Below, one piece after another: positions 34,016 to 43,552 of a stretch of 64,000 bases of DNA. Position 1 is the stretch's first letter, and each line of letters starts with the position of its first letter. The DNA is from Macrophomina tecta (Eukaryota > Ascomycota > Dothideomycetes > Botryosphaeriales > Botryosphaeriaceae), in NCBI GenBank assembly GCA_024180945.1, contig JAKSGN010000003.1, forward strand, positions 310,001-374,000, read 5' to 3'. The position numbers were made by a program, and so were the translations under genes. The notes under the pieces were generated by a model that was not told the origin of the DNA, did not search any database, and was given only the letters and a program-made list of their open reading frames with translations.

Positions 34016-34969
34016 CTACGTTTCAGAAGGCCCTGCCCAGGAAAACTCTGTCAGCTTACTCTTCCCAACAATGACGGCTCCAGCATCGATCAACTTCTGC
34101 ACGGCTGGAGCTATCTGGTTCGCCGTCTCCGCCAAGGAAAAATAGGCTCTGTTGCCGCCACTGGTCTTCATGCTCTTGAGGTCAAAGGCATCTTGGATGC
34201 CAATCCTCACGCCTGCAAGAGGCTGCTCAGACGTCTTGGTGTAGTAAATTCGAGATGGTACAGCTACGGCGAATGAGCCAGCACCAGCACCAGCAGCGCC
34301 AGCTACTAAGCTCTGGTGAGATCCGCATGGACTTTGGTAGGAGGGCTAGTGGGTGGTGCTCAGCTCACAAGTAATTTTGGAATATTAAATTGATTCGCAC
34401 AATGACTTGCCTATGAGAACGTTTGCTGAATGTCATCATACAAGCGGTACGCTTTGAAGAGCTTCTTGGTGTGGGCGTCAAGAAAGTACGGGCCTTCGGG
34501 TAGCAAGGGTGCTTCTTGCACACTCGAGGTATCCAGAACAGTTCCCACATCAAATAATAAATCAGAGAGGCAACCTTTGCTTGCTCTCTGAGTCCGTTTA
34601 GCGTTGCGCTGGATATAGATGTCTGCGAAGCAATTTCAATATCTCGACCACGCTAGCGTTTTCGAATGGCTTACAAGCGGCAAATGTGGGAGACCACACG
34701 TCGTCAATTGCATTAAAGTGGCCTAAGGCGCTAAGAATATCCTCATTCCCGATGTTCGGAAGATCGAGATTGACCACGGAGATTGGAAGCAGCTCATCGT
34801 CCCCGGCGCTCGAGATGTTCAGAGCAGAGTCGAGCTTCAGTACATGATCGGAAGGAATAAAGTAGCAAATGCTATCGAGGCATGCTTGCCTTATTATTTT
34901 CGTAGCAAAAGCAACGGGGCTGGTGTAGACCAGAAAGCATAGAGCGTAGAGGACCATCCTGCGAAGCAT
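34016..34969 (-). pseudogene. amidase-signature enzyme, broken (5' portion only)
   Basis: Starts with a plausible signal peptide at 34969 (MLRRMVLYALCFLVYTS) and the N-terminal extension of secreted fungal amidases (AIDDVWSPTF). The frame then runs into a stop (34598) and resumes one base off (LPEGPYFLDAHTKKL, AYRLYDDIQQTFS), hits an in-frame TAG at 34413-34411, crosses a well-formed 56-nt intron, and continues as [31 protein letters not shown] and [17 protein letters not shown]. That last block is the start of the amidase signature domain and includes the catalytic Lys (VGKSK). It ends at a TAG after GPSET and the Ser-rich signature core and the C-terminal two thirds are absent. So the relic is frameshifted, nonsense-mutated and truncated. 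Intact relatives hydrolyse amides. Confidence 0.75.
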
Positions 34970-35927
34970 AGTTGGAGGAAATGGGGAAAGCTGTTCCAGC
35001 GTTTTCGATGGTTAAGTACTGTACGCGTGAACGGGGGGCCTAATGACTTGAAGATGCTACTAACTGCTTTTCTGTATGCACTGTGTCAAGAGTCCCTTCG
35101 CATACGAAGTGCAGGTCCAGTAGATTGATGCGGCCGATACAGCCTCTGTTGGAAGAGTGATGCAAAATTTACTGAACCTTATTTTTTTTTTTTTAAAAAA
35201 AAAAAGAAAAAGCAAAATGAAGAGTCGTTGCCGCTTCTTTCTGGAACTAGGCTACTCTGCCAGTGGTGTAACTGAAAATCGGGGTACACCAAACATTGTA
35301 GTCCAGTAGTAGCTTTCGTCCCCCTTCAACATGTCCGACTTCGCAAATGCGAGTAGTGCGAGCACGTCGACGCTTGTTCCATTGCGGCTAAGAACATCCC
35401 CGCCGTAGGTTCTTTTGGTGTCAGATAAGGTTCGGCAGGGCGGGCACTGAGGTAGGGAAGGTAGCCCGGCAGGAGAATTTCAGGGGTTCTTGCGTCATCA
35501 GTCAGTGGGTTGACAGAGCAAGAATCGTCTTCCGTACGGCAGGTACTTAAAGGCTCCCTTGATAATCTTCTTTTGTGAGGCAACGCGCAATTGCCAGCGA
35601 AGCGATATCCGGCAACACCCAGCGTTGTTCTCACAGCTTCGAGCATGATCCTACGAAAATGGCTTCAGACCTTAAACACGAAAAGTCTTCTAACATGTCA
35701 AACGCCCTAGATTGGAGAAAAAGCGCAAACTTCTCATCTTTCGTGGCCTCAGCGGGTATCAAGAGAAGCGACAGCTGTGCAAGACCACGAATGCTATCAT
35801 GGCTCATTAATCGCGACAGAGGGTGCTGCGATTGCAGGTGATTAGTGCAGCTGCTAGAAGGAAGCGTAAGTGCCTCTCAGCGCAGGTCTCAAATGCTCAT
35901 ATTCTTCCGCCCGCTTTCACATTCCCT
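34970..35927. other. intergenic, gene-poor
   Basis: No gene seen. It includes an uninterrupted T13-A11 block (35182-35205) able to fold as a perfect hairpin. Confidence 0.5.
35182..35205. repeat. T13/A11 perfect hairpin
   Basis: Thirteen T followed directly by eleven A. It could act as a bidirectional poly(A)-like terminator or be a scar of two inserted poly(A) tails; no gene ends immediately beside it. Confidence 0.6.
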
Positions 35928-36194
35928 TCATTCCTGTACCCACACCCCCTGCATTGACGCAAACACCGTACCCTCAGGCTGGCAATTGGATCCTACGACC
36001 AATAATCTGCCGATCGCCATCCTGACGCACTTCCGGTAGTCAGGCCACTTCGGCTGATGGAAAACCATGCGGAGCTCCCCCGTGCTAGCATTCTTCGAGC
36101 ACGGCCTGTCCGTCGCTGTCAAACCCAGCACGAGCTCCTTATTGCCCGCCTCGCGGATGCGCTGGTGCGCGGAGACGCCGTGCGGGATCGCCAT
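35928..36194 (-). CDS. hypothetical Cys-containing small protein, possibly a fragment
   Basis: 88-codon minus-strand frame with strong GC-rich codon bias inside an AT-richer region, hence likely real or recently real. It starts at an internal-looking Met (MAIPHGVSAH); the frame upstream reads LLGIFLMAIPHG, like the end of a signal peptide, but has no ATG. Three Cys (DRPCSK, YRKCVRM, SNCQPEG). No family recognised. Probably a small secreted protein whose start was lost, or the 3' exon of a split gene. Confidence 0.35.
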   Translation of the reverse strand: MAIPHGVSAHQRIREAGNKELVLGLTATDRPCSKNASTGELRMVFHQPKWPDYRKCVRMAIGRLLVVGSNCQPEGTVFASMQGVWVQE

Positions 36195-36274
36195 TAGGAA
36201 AATACCCAGGAGCTTTAAGCAGCTTAGATCGGCTTATAGCGCACTAGTATCAGCATCACTTCTTCGCGTAGCTG

Positions 36275-36328
36275 GTAGCGTGTGAGCTTAAAGTAGCGTG
36301 TGAGCGTAAGGTAGCGTGCGAGCTTAAG
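36275..36328 (+). repeat. 3 x 18-bp tandem repeat
   Basis: Unit GTAGCGTGTGAGCKTAAR repeated at 36275, 36293 and 36311 with 1-2 differences per unit. Confidence 0.8.
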
Positions 36329-36340
36329 GTGAGATCCATG

Positions 36341-36400
36341 GCTCCTGCACCTTCTACGCCTTCTGCGCCTTCTACTACTTCTGTACCTTCTACGCTGTCT
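36341..36400 (+). repeat. imperfect 9-bp tandem repeat
   Basis: About five units of CCTTCTACG-type sequence directly after the 18-bp array. It is in frame with an ATG at 36338 and would encode a Pro-Ser-Thr-rich 31-residue peptide ending at a TGA; coding is doubtful. Confidence 0.6.
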
Positions 36401-36503
36401 GCTTATAGTCCTGCTCGCAGTATATGCACTTGATTGGCCTACCTTAACGCTTCGTAACCATAACGCTTCGCGCTATTTTATACTTCATAGGCACCTGACC
36501 TCG

Positions 36504-36504
36504 C

Positions 36505-36539
<35 letters not shown>

Positions 36540-36572
36540 AAAAAACACACACACACACACAAAAAAAAAAAC
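36504..36572 (+). repeat. A-rich microsatellite with CA tract
   Basis: Poly-A, then GAAAA repeats, poly-A, a run of about nine CA units, and poly-A again. Confidence 0.85.
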
Positions 36573-38914
36573 TGTCAACTGTACGGATTTTAACTCATCC
36601 TTTTTATTGCGTTGATGTTTAAAAAGTAAGAGTTCTGGCAAGTAAATTACGCATTGACCATGTTTTACAGAACCTTATAACCAAGCTGCTCGGTCTGCTA
36701 TTGAAACCATCGAAAAGGAATAAAGGCCGAGGTGGCTACATGCAAGTAGAGCCTGAATTGATAAAGCGTCATCGCTGCAGTGCCAGCGAGTAGAACAGCT
36801 GACTGGAAAATCGGCGGAGAGCGCCAACTGTCCCTCAGTCAGGCCACGTGGCTTGTTAGCATAGAGGAATCCAATAGCCCGCCACATGTGGTATCGAGGA
36901 TATTTCTCACCGCTTCATCCAGTAGCCGATCGCCGAGCCAACGTCTGACGGTGCTGTAGGAGTTTGGTTTCCCGCGCACAGTCAAGACACAAGTAATCCC
37001 AGCCTCTGACCATCCGCATCCGCGTCCGCTTACCCTCTTCCAATTCCATCTTTAAATGGATGCGCCTCTTAATCAATGCTGCATTCAAGTTACGGATATA
37101 AGACACCTGCGTTGGCCCGGTGCGACACCCCGCGTACTATCACGTTAGCCGTGCGCGAAATGCATTTTGTAGGTTTTCGGCGTTGCAGGTCACGGACAAT
37201 GGTGGCGTAGCGTTGCTGCCGGGAGAGGGCCAAGCGATCCAGGCTGCGTCTTCAAAGAAATATTGAAAAGTCAAAAACGTATGTCCACAACGAGAGTGGA
37301 AAACAGCCCAAGCATTCAAATTACCTTGCTGCCCTGTCTCGCATTGCTTCTTCATGTAATGCGCCATGAATGCTAGTTCGCTCGCCTGACAAGCGCGGCA
37401 CGCAAGATGGGACGAATCACTGCAACGTTAAGGGGTCCGGCTGTGCTGCCAGTCATGCAAAATGTCGTGCAGATTGCAATCCCCAAGCTAGCTACCGGTA
37501 GATTCCGTTACTCCTTCTGGACAGCCCGTGGCGGAACGAGGCGGGTGGGATCGGTCCGGTGTTGACTCGCCAACACCAGACCGCCTCGTGTGTACCTTCG
37601 CAAATCATCTGTGACATGGCGGCAAACCACTCAAGAATACTTCCATTCCACGGTCACACCTACAACGACTGCTTGGAGCTGAAATATGCACCGCCACGAT
37701 CCACCTTGGCCTTGCTCGACTGAGTAAGACTTGTCGGATTTACCTGCTGCGCCTGCAATTAGATCGCGATAGTGGCAGGGCCAAGTGACCCCAACAGGCC
37801 TGGAGCAGTGCACACGGTCTTATGTTGTTGTGCACTATGCCTGGTATGCTCGTCGCGTCGCGGGGAAAGTAGAGGAGTTGCCGCTGAAACGTGATATAAG
37901 CTAAACGCATCATGTCAACAAGGACCCGCAACACTATACCTGATTTTGCTGATTCTGCAACCGTAGGGCTTTTGCCCAAGTCTTAGGCCATGCCAGACTA
38001 GATGCAGCGTCACAGCGGCGGACGGTTTAAACCTACCTATAGTTCATGCTTGGGTGGACTGCCTGGTCTCCGAAGCCTCCGTTCCTGTACCTGTCTGTAA
38101 ATACATCAATCCCAGTTACTGATTGGAGATCCAGAGACTAAAATTTGTGCTATCCGTCTTGAGTGATGAGCTCTCCATTGGCACGGTTTAATACAGCTAA
38201 GCAGGTGAAGAAGCCATGAACATGACTACTTGTTGCCCGCGTTTCAAAGCGGCTTCTTGCCTGAGTCGCAGCATCAATTTCGATGCTAATAGCTCGGCGC
38301 TTAAACTGACATCACGTCTTGGCGTCTGAGGCGTCGTATTGGTGACTGAACCCTCGAGTCTGCAAACATCTCTTGCTTGCCTAGCTATTGAATATTCCAT
38401 CCATCGTATAATGAACTTGGTGAGTTTCTATTTCAGTGCCCACACACTTGCTCCGCAAGAATCTTTCAATCTTTCATGAATGCGAGTTTATCCGTCAAAT
38501 ACAAAAAGCCAGGTCCTGCCTTCGTAGCTCAAGTGCCGAGCACATATTATTCTTGGAATCGAGGTGGTTGGCAGCATTTCTTACTACTCTGAGATACGTC
38601 AGGCGAACTACCAAGCGCACAACATGGAATATCATCTCCAAAAACAGGTCCAAACGCATGAAAGTGGCTAGTTCTAGGCGTTTCGGCGATTGGAGATGGC
38701 CTTTCTACAGTCGACTCCTTCCTCTTTGATGGGCATTAGTAGTAGACTAATCTGCACAGTCCATCAAATCCAGTGGTATAAAAGATGTAGTATGGCCCTC
38801 AAAAGGATAACCAGAGCAGAATCGAAACGCTAACTCATTCATTGCAGCCATTCGCTACACGGCACCGCCTATCGCTCTTGTCATTCATTTAGATACTGCC
38901 AGCCTCACCGAAAA
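36573..38914. other. intergenic, no gene seen; TATA at right end
   Basis: 2.3 kb with only short frames of no recognisable family. The last 140 bp carry the promoter of the 302-aa secreted protein gene. Confidence 0.5.
38777..38784 (+). promoter_or_regulatory. TATA box
   Basis: TATAAAAG 138 bp upstream of the ATG at 38915. Confidence 0.6.
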
Positions 38915-39823
38915 ATGATGCACTCAGCCTCTCTCTTGCCTGCCAGCCCTCCCTTCTTCCTACGAAGGTTTTTGACCCTTTTAGCATTCTCCGCTGGGCT
39001 TGTGTCGGCGAAGCCGGTTCCGTATTATGAGGACTCTTCCGCACATGAAACCACCAAATTCTCTTCTCGCCAAGACATCGTCATCAACACTCCAGAGGAT
39101 GCTGTCCGATACATCATCCCCCCAGCGTGGAACCAGGCCATGTTCTGGTCCGGCGTGCCGTTCGAGCTCGGCCAGCAGGCGGCAAGCACGCTCGGCCTCA
39201 AGACATTCGAGCTCTCCGTCGGCGACGAAATCCTCAATCACCCGCCCGCGCAGTCATCGAACCCGGACTGGAACTTCTTCTGGGGCAACTTCTCGGTGGC
39301 CTTCGGCGAGGTGGCGGCACATCCGGCGGCGGGCAGCGAGTTCGTGACCGTCGCCATCCGCGCGCCCAACGACCTCCTCACCGAGGCCAGCGACCCCTTC
39401 GCCGACGGCCGCATGGTGCAGACCAGCGACTGGGCGCGCAACGAGTACCCCGGCATCCAGGCGGCCGGCATCCGGGTCATGGCCATGCACCCGCTTGAGT
39501 CCAGCACGGACGTTGCCAACGACGCGTACGAGGGGTGGCCGAACGACAAGGCGTTCGAGTGGCAGGCCCGCCACGCCAACGCGGGCTTGTCGGCCACGCT
39601 GACCTGCTCGAACGGGCAGACTGGTTTCACTGCTACGTGTATAAACGGGGATCAGAGGGCGTCTACTACCGTGAACATTCCTCAGACGTTGTTCCTGCTC
39701 CCGCTCGAGATGGGCGGCGCGTGCTATTTCACAGTGCCCCAGTTTGGACCCAGCGGGGACCTCGAGACCACGTACGAGACCATTACGAAGAGCTTGAGCA
39801 TGGAGTTTGCTTGCGCTGCTTAG
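38915..39823 (+). CDS. secreted protein of unknown function, 302 aa
   Basis: Single exon. The N-terminus has a signal peptide (core FLTLLAFSAGLVSA) with an optional earlier Met. GC-rich codon use begins sharply at about 39120. The mature protein has the line-up QAMFWSGVPFELGQQAASTL followed by GLKTFE, about 60 residues later VTVAIRAPND, and then DWARNEYPGIQAAGIRVMAM. The pattern FWSG..A..A...G..T.E, then a strand, then W/N.E.P resembles extracellular NAD-processing or ADP-ribosyl-cyclase-like folds, but this is weak pattern matching. Near the C-terminus three Cys (TLTCSNGQ, TATCINGD, GACYFTV) and a fourth at the end (EFACAA) may form two disulphides. Substrate unknown. Surrounding DNA is gene-poor and rich in relics. 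Confidence 0.7.
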   Translation: MMHSASLLPASPPFFLRRFLTLLAFSAGLVSAKPVPYYEDSSAHETTKFSSRQDIVINTPEDAVRYIIPPAWNQAMFWSGVPFELGQQAASTLGLKTFELSVGDEILNHPPAQSSNPDWNFFWGNFSVAFGEVAAHPAAGSEFVTVAIRAPNDLLTEASDPFADGRMVQTSDWARNEYPGIQAAGIRVMAMHPLESSTDVANDAYEGWPNDKAFEWQARHANAGLSATLTCSNGQTGFTATCINGDQRASTTVNIPQTLFLLPLEMGGACYFTVPQFGPSGDLETTYETITKSLSMEFACAA

Positions 39824-40485
39824 GAGGCTGCCGGACTGATCGGACCGAGTGGGAGCGGGTGGCTGGCTGGCCTGTTTCTACTTCAGATGATATTCTGCGC
39901 GGCACGAATGCCATTGGAGACATAAGTAGACGGAGTCTTGTATATAAAGCAGTTTTTTCACCGTGAACATGGAGATTAAACATCTCATATTCTTAGGCAT
40001 CCTTGTGCAGTGGCCGAGATTCTTCATACAGCTCTTCGTTGCTGCTGCAGAACCTCCGGAGCGGCCTCCGCAAGCGTTGGACTGTGATCCAGCTTGAAGG
40101 TATATACATGTGATAGCAAAGAAAGGAAACACGCCATCGTGGTTGATCGAGGTAGATCAGGCACAAGCAACGTATTCTAGAGTCTAGAACGTGTCCCTGA
40201 GCCCACGCCATGATTCGTACTTACCACATTGGACGACTGCCCCAGACCGGTGCCCCAGAAATAGACCCGCACAGGTCCCAATTAGGAATTGTGGTGGATC
40301 GCGTAGAGGCTGGTCCGTGCTTGAATCGGTGCTCTATTCGCTCGTTTCGCTTCCACAGCAATACTTTCTGCCGAGACAGGGTGAACTGAAAGGAGGGATA
40401 GTTGCCCCCTTAAATACTCCAGCTCTCTCCGGAAACAAGTCTGGAAGACACCATTGCATATTGTCCTCACGGCCAACAAGTCACC
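39824..40485. other. intergenic
   Basis: No gene seen. A CTTAAATACTCC element at about 40409-40420 may serve as TATA-like element for the gene at 40486. Confidence 0.5.
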
Positions 40486-41205
40486 ATGCCTGGATCGCTG
40501 AAGAGAGTCATGCAGAAGCTCTGCCTGTGCGGACCGCGCCGAGATGATCCGAGCGACCAACCGCCGCCCCGTACACCACGTCAACGCCCTTCGCCCCGTG
40601 CATCCCGCGCTCCTGGCCCAAATCCTTCAACGGTCATGCGTCCCTCTACAGCCATCCCCCGACCACCGACGCCCCTTCCTCAGACATGCCCAACGACTCC
40701 CGCACCGGAGACTGCACCCGCTTCTCCCGATGCCTCGGAAAAGGACCCTGATGAACTGGACTTCGCTCGAGCTCAAGCACCACCTCCTCCGACAGACACC
40801 CCGTTTTTTGCCTATGTTCCAGACCTCGCGCCGACCATTCGGATTGTTTCCCAGGGAAGTCCAAAGCGGCCATCACCGCTGGTCATCGATGCTCAATCAA
40901 TTGCCGACTCCGCCTCCATGAACTCCGAGACACGTCCGACCACAGGCGCTTCTTCCATTGCTGCGACACCCACTTCAGCATCTTCGGAATCGACTTTGAA
41001 CCACACGCCCGAGCTGCCAATGGTCAAACCTCTCGCCGTGAGGAAGCCGCCCACAGGCCCGAATTTAGTGCCACCAAGGCCCAAGACAGCCTCGCGTGCG
41101 CATTCTGACCTACCTCCTTCGGCATTTTGGAATCCAACACACACCACACCAGAAGGATGGACGTCACTAGCATCTCTGTCTCGGCCACAGACACGTGCTT
41201 GTTAG
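40486..41205 (+). CDS. hypothetical proline/serine/threonine-rich protein, 239 aa
   Basis: Single open frame with a good start context (CACCATGC). It begins with a basic, Cys-containing segment (MPGSLKRVMQKLCLCGPRRD) that could be membrane-attached through LCLC acylation, then runs into low-complexity P/S/T sequence (PRTPRQRPSP, TPLPQTCPTTPAPETAPASP). A less biased stretch, FFAYVPDLAPTIRIVSQG, at about 105-123 might be a short binding motif. No domain, no signal peptide. Most of the protein is predicted to be disordered. Function unknown; the gene may be lineage-specific. Confidence 0.55.
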   Translation: MPGSLKRVMQKLCLCGPRRDDPSDQPPPRTPRQRPSPRASRAPGPNPSTVMRPSTAIPRPPTPLPQTCPTTPAPETAPASPDASEKDPDELDFARAQAPPPPTDTPFFAYVPDLAPTIRIVSQGSPKRPSPLVIDAQSIADSASMNSETRPTTGASSIAATPTSASSESTLNHTPELPMVKPLAVRKPPTGPNLVPPRPKTASRAHSDLPPSAFWNPTHTTPEGWTSLASLSRPQTRAC

Positions 41206-42080
41206 CAGCCGCGAAAACAAGGAGCGCATCTCCACCATGCATCTGTCCCACCCGGCCTCGAATGTTATGTGGCTGATATTTCCGACTGCTGGCGTCATTT
41301 GCTCCGAGACTTCCTTCCACACGCCATATCCAAACCGTTCTCAATCGCAACCGACATCCTCTCTACTCACGACGGTGGTCCTCTTGATTGACTGGTGCAA
41401 GAATCTGAGCGTGGACGATGCGTAAATCTGGTTTTCCTCCTTTTTCTTTCCTTTTTTTTTTTTTTTTTTGTATCCCTGGACATACACACGACCGAGTCCG
41501 TAATTCTGTCTCATAGCCAGGGGCTTGACAAGGGACTGCCACGGATCCGCAGGAAAACTGCTTCTCCAGCCGGTCATGGCAACAAAAGGCCGTGCAGTGC
41601 CGGCAGTACCGGACCACTCATATTTCTGGCTGCGCCTGAGACAAAAAAAAGTTCAACTTACCACGCAGGTTCGCTGGAGGATGGATTGATTAATTTTTTT
41701 CCCTTTTTAAAAGAATAATAGAGCATTTCCTGCAGCGGATCATCACAGCCTGCCTATATCGCCCAGCTCAGCGGCGCACTATCTGCTGGCGGCATGGAAG
41801 ACGGGATGGGAATTCCAGGAGAGGCACTCTTGGTTTTGGTGGTATTTTGGATTAAATTACTGATGGGCTCAGACCGTCACAAGCATAGAATTGGATTGAA
41901 AAGATTGAGAGACTCCGGAATATGGTGTAGAAAAACTCATACACAAATAATAAGAGTAATAGAAGAAGTCAATCGAGTATTATACACATGCACCCAGAAC
42001 GGCCAAACACAATGTGTGAGTTTCATACTAAAATTCATACGTGAACGCACGATCAGAACACTCCGTAAGCACTTCCCCGC
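41206..42080. other. intergenic with poly-T
   Basis: A T-run of about 20 at 41450-41469. No gene seen. Confidence 0.5.
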
Positions 42081-42527
42081 TCACTGATCGCCTGCATAGT
42101 ACGCCTCCACATCGTAAACATCAGGGCCAACGCTGTCGGGCAGGCAGCGATCCCCGCCCTTGTGCAGCCACCAGTACGTCATGCCGACATCCGCCGACTT
42201 GCTCAGCACGCCGACCAGGTTGCAGTCATGCGCAGTGCGCATGTAGCCCGTCGGCGAGATGAATAGGCCGTCCTTGTCATGCGAGTACCAGCACCCCTGT
42301 GCGCGGTCGGAGCTATAGCCGCTGCATGTGTCCACCGCGAACACGTAGCCGCCCACGTAGCTGAAGCAATTTCCGGGCTACGCGCCCGCCTTTCCGCCGG
42401 CCGTCGAGCCGTTGGGAACTTTGGCCGCGATGCAGCGCTCAGCGTTGGTGCATTTCGTCCAGGTGTAGGCGGCGTGAGTGGCGGAGGCCAGGAGCGCAGG
42501 GAGAAGGAGAGCGGTGAAGTTGACCAT
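42081..42527 (-). pseudogene. small secreted Cys-rich protein gene interrupted by in-frame TAG
   Basis: ATG at 42527 starts a clear signal peptide (MVNFTALLLPALLASATHAA) and a mature start with two Cys (YTWTKCTNAERC). At codon 50 (42380-42378) the frame meets TAG, then continues in the same frame for 98 codons of good coding quality with a regular Cys pattern (PGNCFS, AVDTCSGY, GCWYS, DCNLVG, DRCLPDS) to a stop at 42081. Codon bias is the same on both sides. So this is one gene of about 148 codons with a single nonsense codon, recent by appearance; stop read-through or a sequencing error are alternatives. Six to seven Cys suggest a disulphide-stabilised secreted protein; family not recognised. 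Confidence 0.65.
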
Positions 42528-43054
42528 TGCTGTGGGGGGGTTTCTGATCTGTGCTGGTGAAGGCTGCAAGCATATTACTGAGCCCTGCACGGACTGTTTC
42601 GTTGAGAGCTGTTGGCGAGTGATGTGGATGTGGAGGTAGTTACAGAGCCACAAGCAGAAACTTAAATACTTTCGCCTACTGCAGCACTATTTTCCGGAAT
42701 GAATTTCGATAATCCCCTTTTCAAGCTGGCAAACATTTGCTCGTGATGTGTAGGGCTGCTGACAGGAGCATGGCGTGTCCACGTTCCGAGTTTTTCGTCG
42801 TATCCCGCGGCGTTACGGGGGAGACTTGTCCACCCGCGGTATCTGCCTTGCACGAGCTACGTTTACTAAGTAGCATTTGCTTCTGTAGTAAACCTCGCGG
42901 GCAGTCAACTCGAATATCAGCAAGCGGTCTCCACTCACAGGCCCCTCTCTCAACCCATGTTCCATCTAACAGACGTCTGCACGTCCTGCGATTTGCCTCT
43001 CATTGTACCTTCACCACCTCAAATACTGACGCGCTTAGCAGCCCTAATAGGAAG
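42528..43054. other. intergenic between two secreted-protein relics
   Basis: Divergent flanks of the 42.1-kb and 43.1-kb relics; no gene seen. Confidence 0.45.
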
Positions 43055-43552
43055 ATATTTTTCACACTCTCCGTGCCCATACTTGCGGCCGTCCCCGCAG
43101 TCATTGCAGAAGTTTGCCAGTACTTCGGCCAAAACCTCTTTGGCGGCAACAGCGGCATGTTACGACGGACCCGACCGTGTTGGGTTTCAGTCGGTGCGTA
43201 AGACCATTCGGCCAACCTCCCGTCGACTCCCAGTCGACAAAAGGTTCAGCAATGATCAGCCTGGTGGCTGATCGTGCCCCAACAACTCTATATACAGGTA
43301 GGTCCGTAACATGGCATCGGTTTCCGCCAATTTCACGACAACCCTGGCCACCCGACATGGAAGGCGCAGGAAGGTGACGCAATTGTCCAGGATGATGGCT
43401 GGGCCTTCTTCGATGGCCACCTGCAGAAACAGACAGCGGAGATGATTATCCAGTGCAAGGGCGGGAAGAAGGTCACGGTTCAGCCGCCTATGCGCACGAA
43501 TGGCTGGTCTACGTTGCCAAGTAGAGGCCAGCACAATATTGAAAACATTTAG
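43055..43552 (+). pseudogene. decayed secreted-protein gene
   Basis: Two coding-like blocks share one frame. The first reads like a signal peptide without start: FFTLSVPILAAVPAVIAEV, preceded by ATA (43055-43057) where an ATG would fit, then CQYFGQNLFGGNSGM. The second, from about 43317 to a TAG at 43550-43552, reads FRQFHDNPGHPTWKAQEGD then QDDGWAFFDGHL and MIIQCKGGKKVTVQPP. Between them are stops (TAA at 43199-43201 and 43307-43309); a GTAAGA at 43199 could be a true donor, so part of the gap may be an intron. Family not recognised. The ATA start, if from ATG, is a G-to-A change. Confidence 0.4.
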
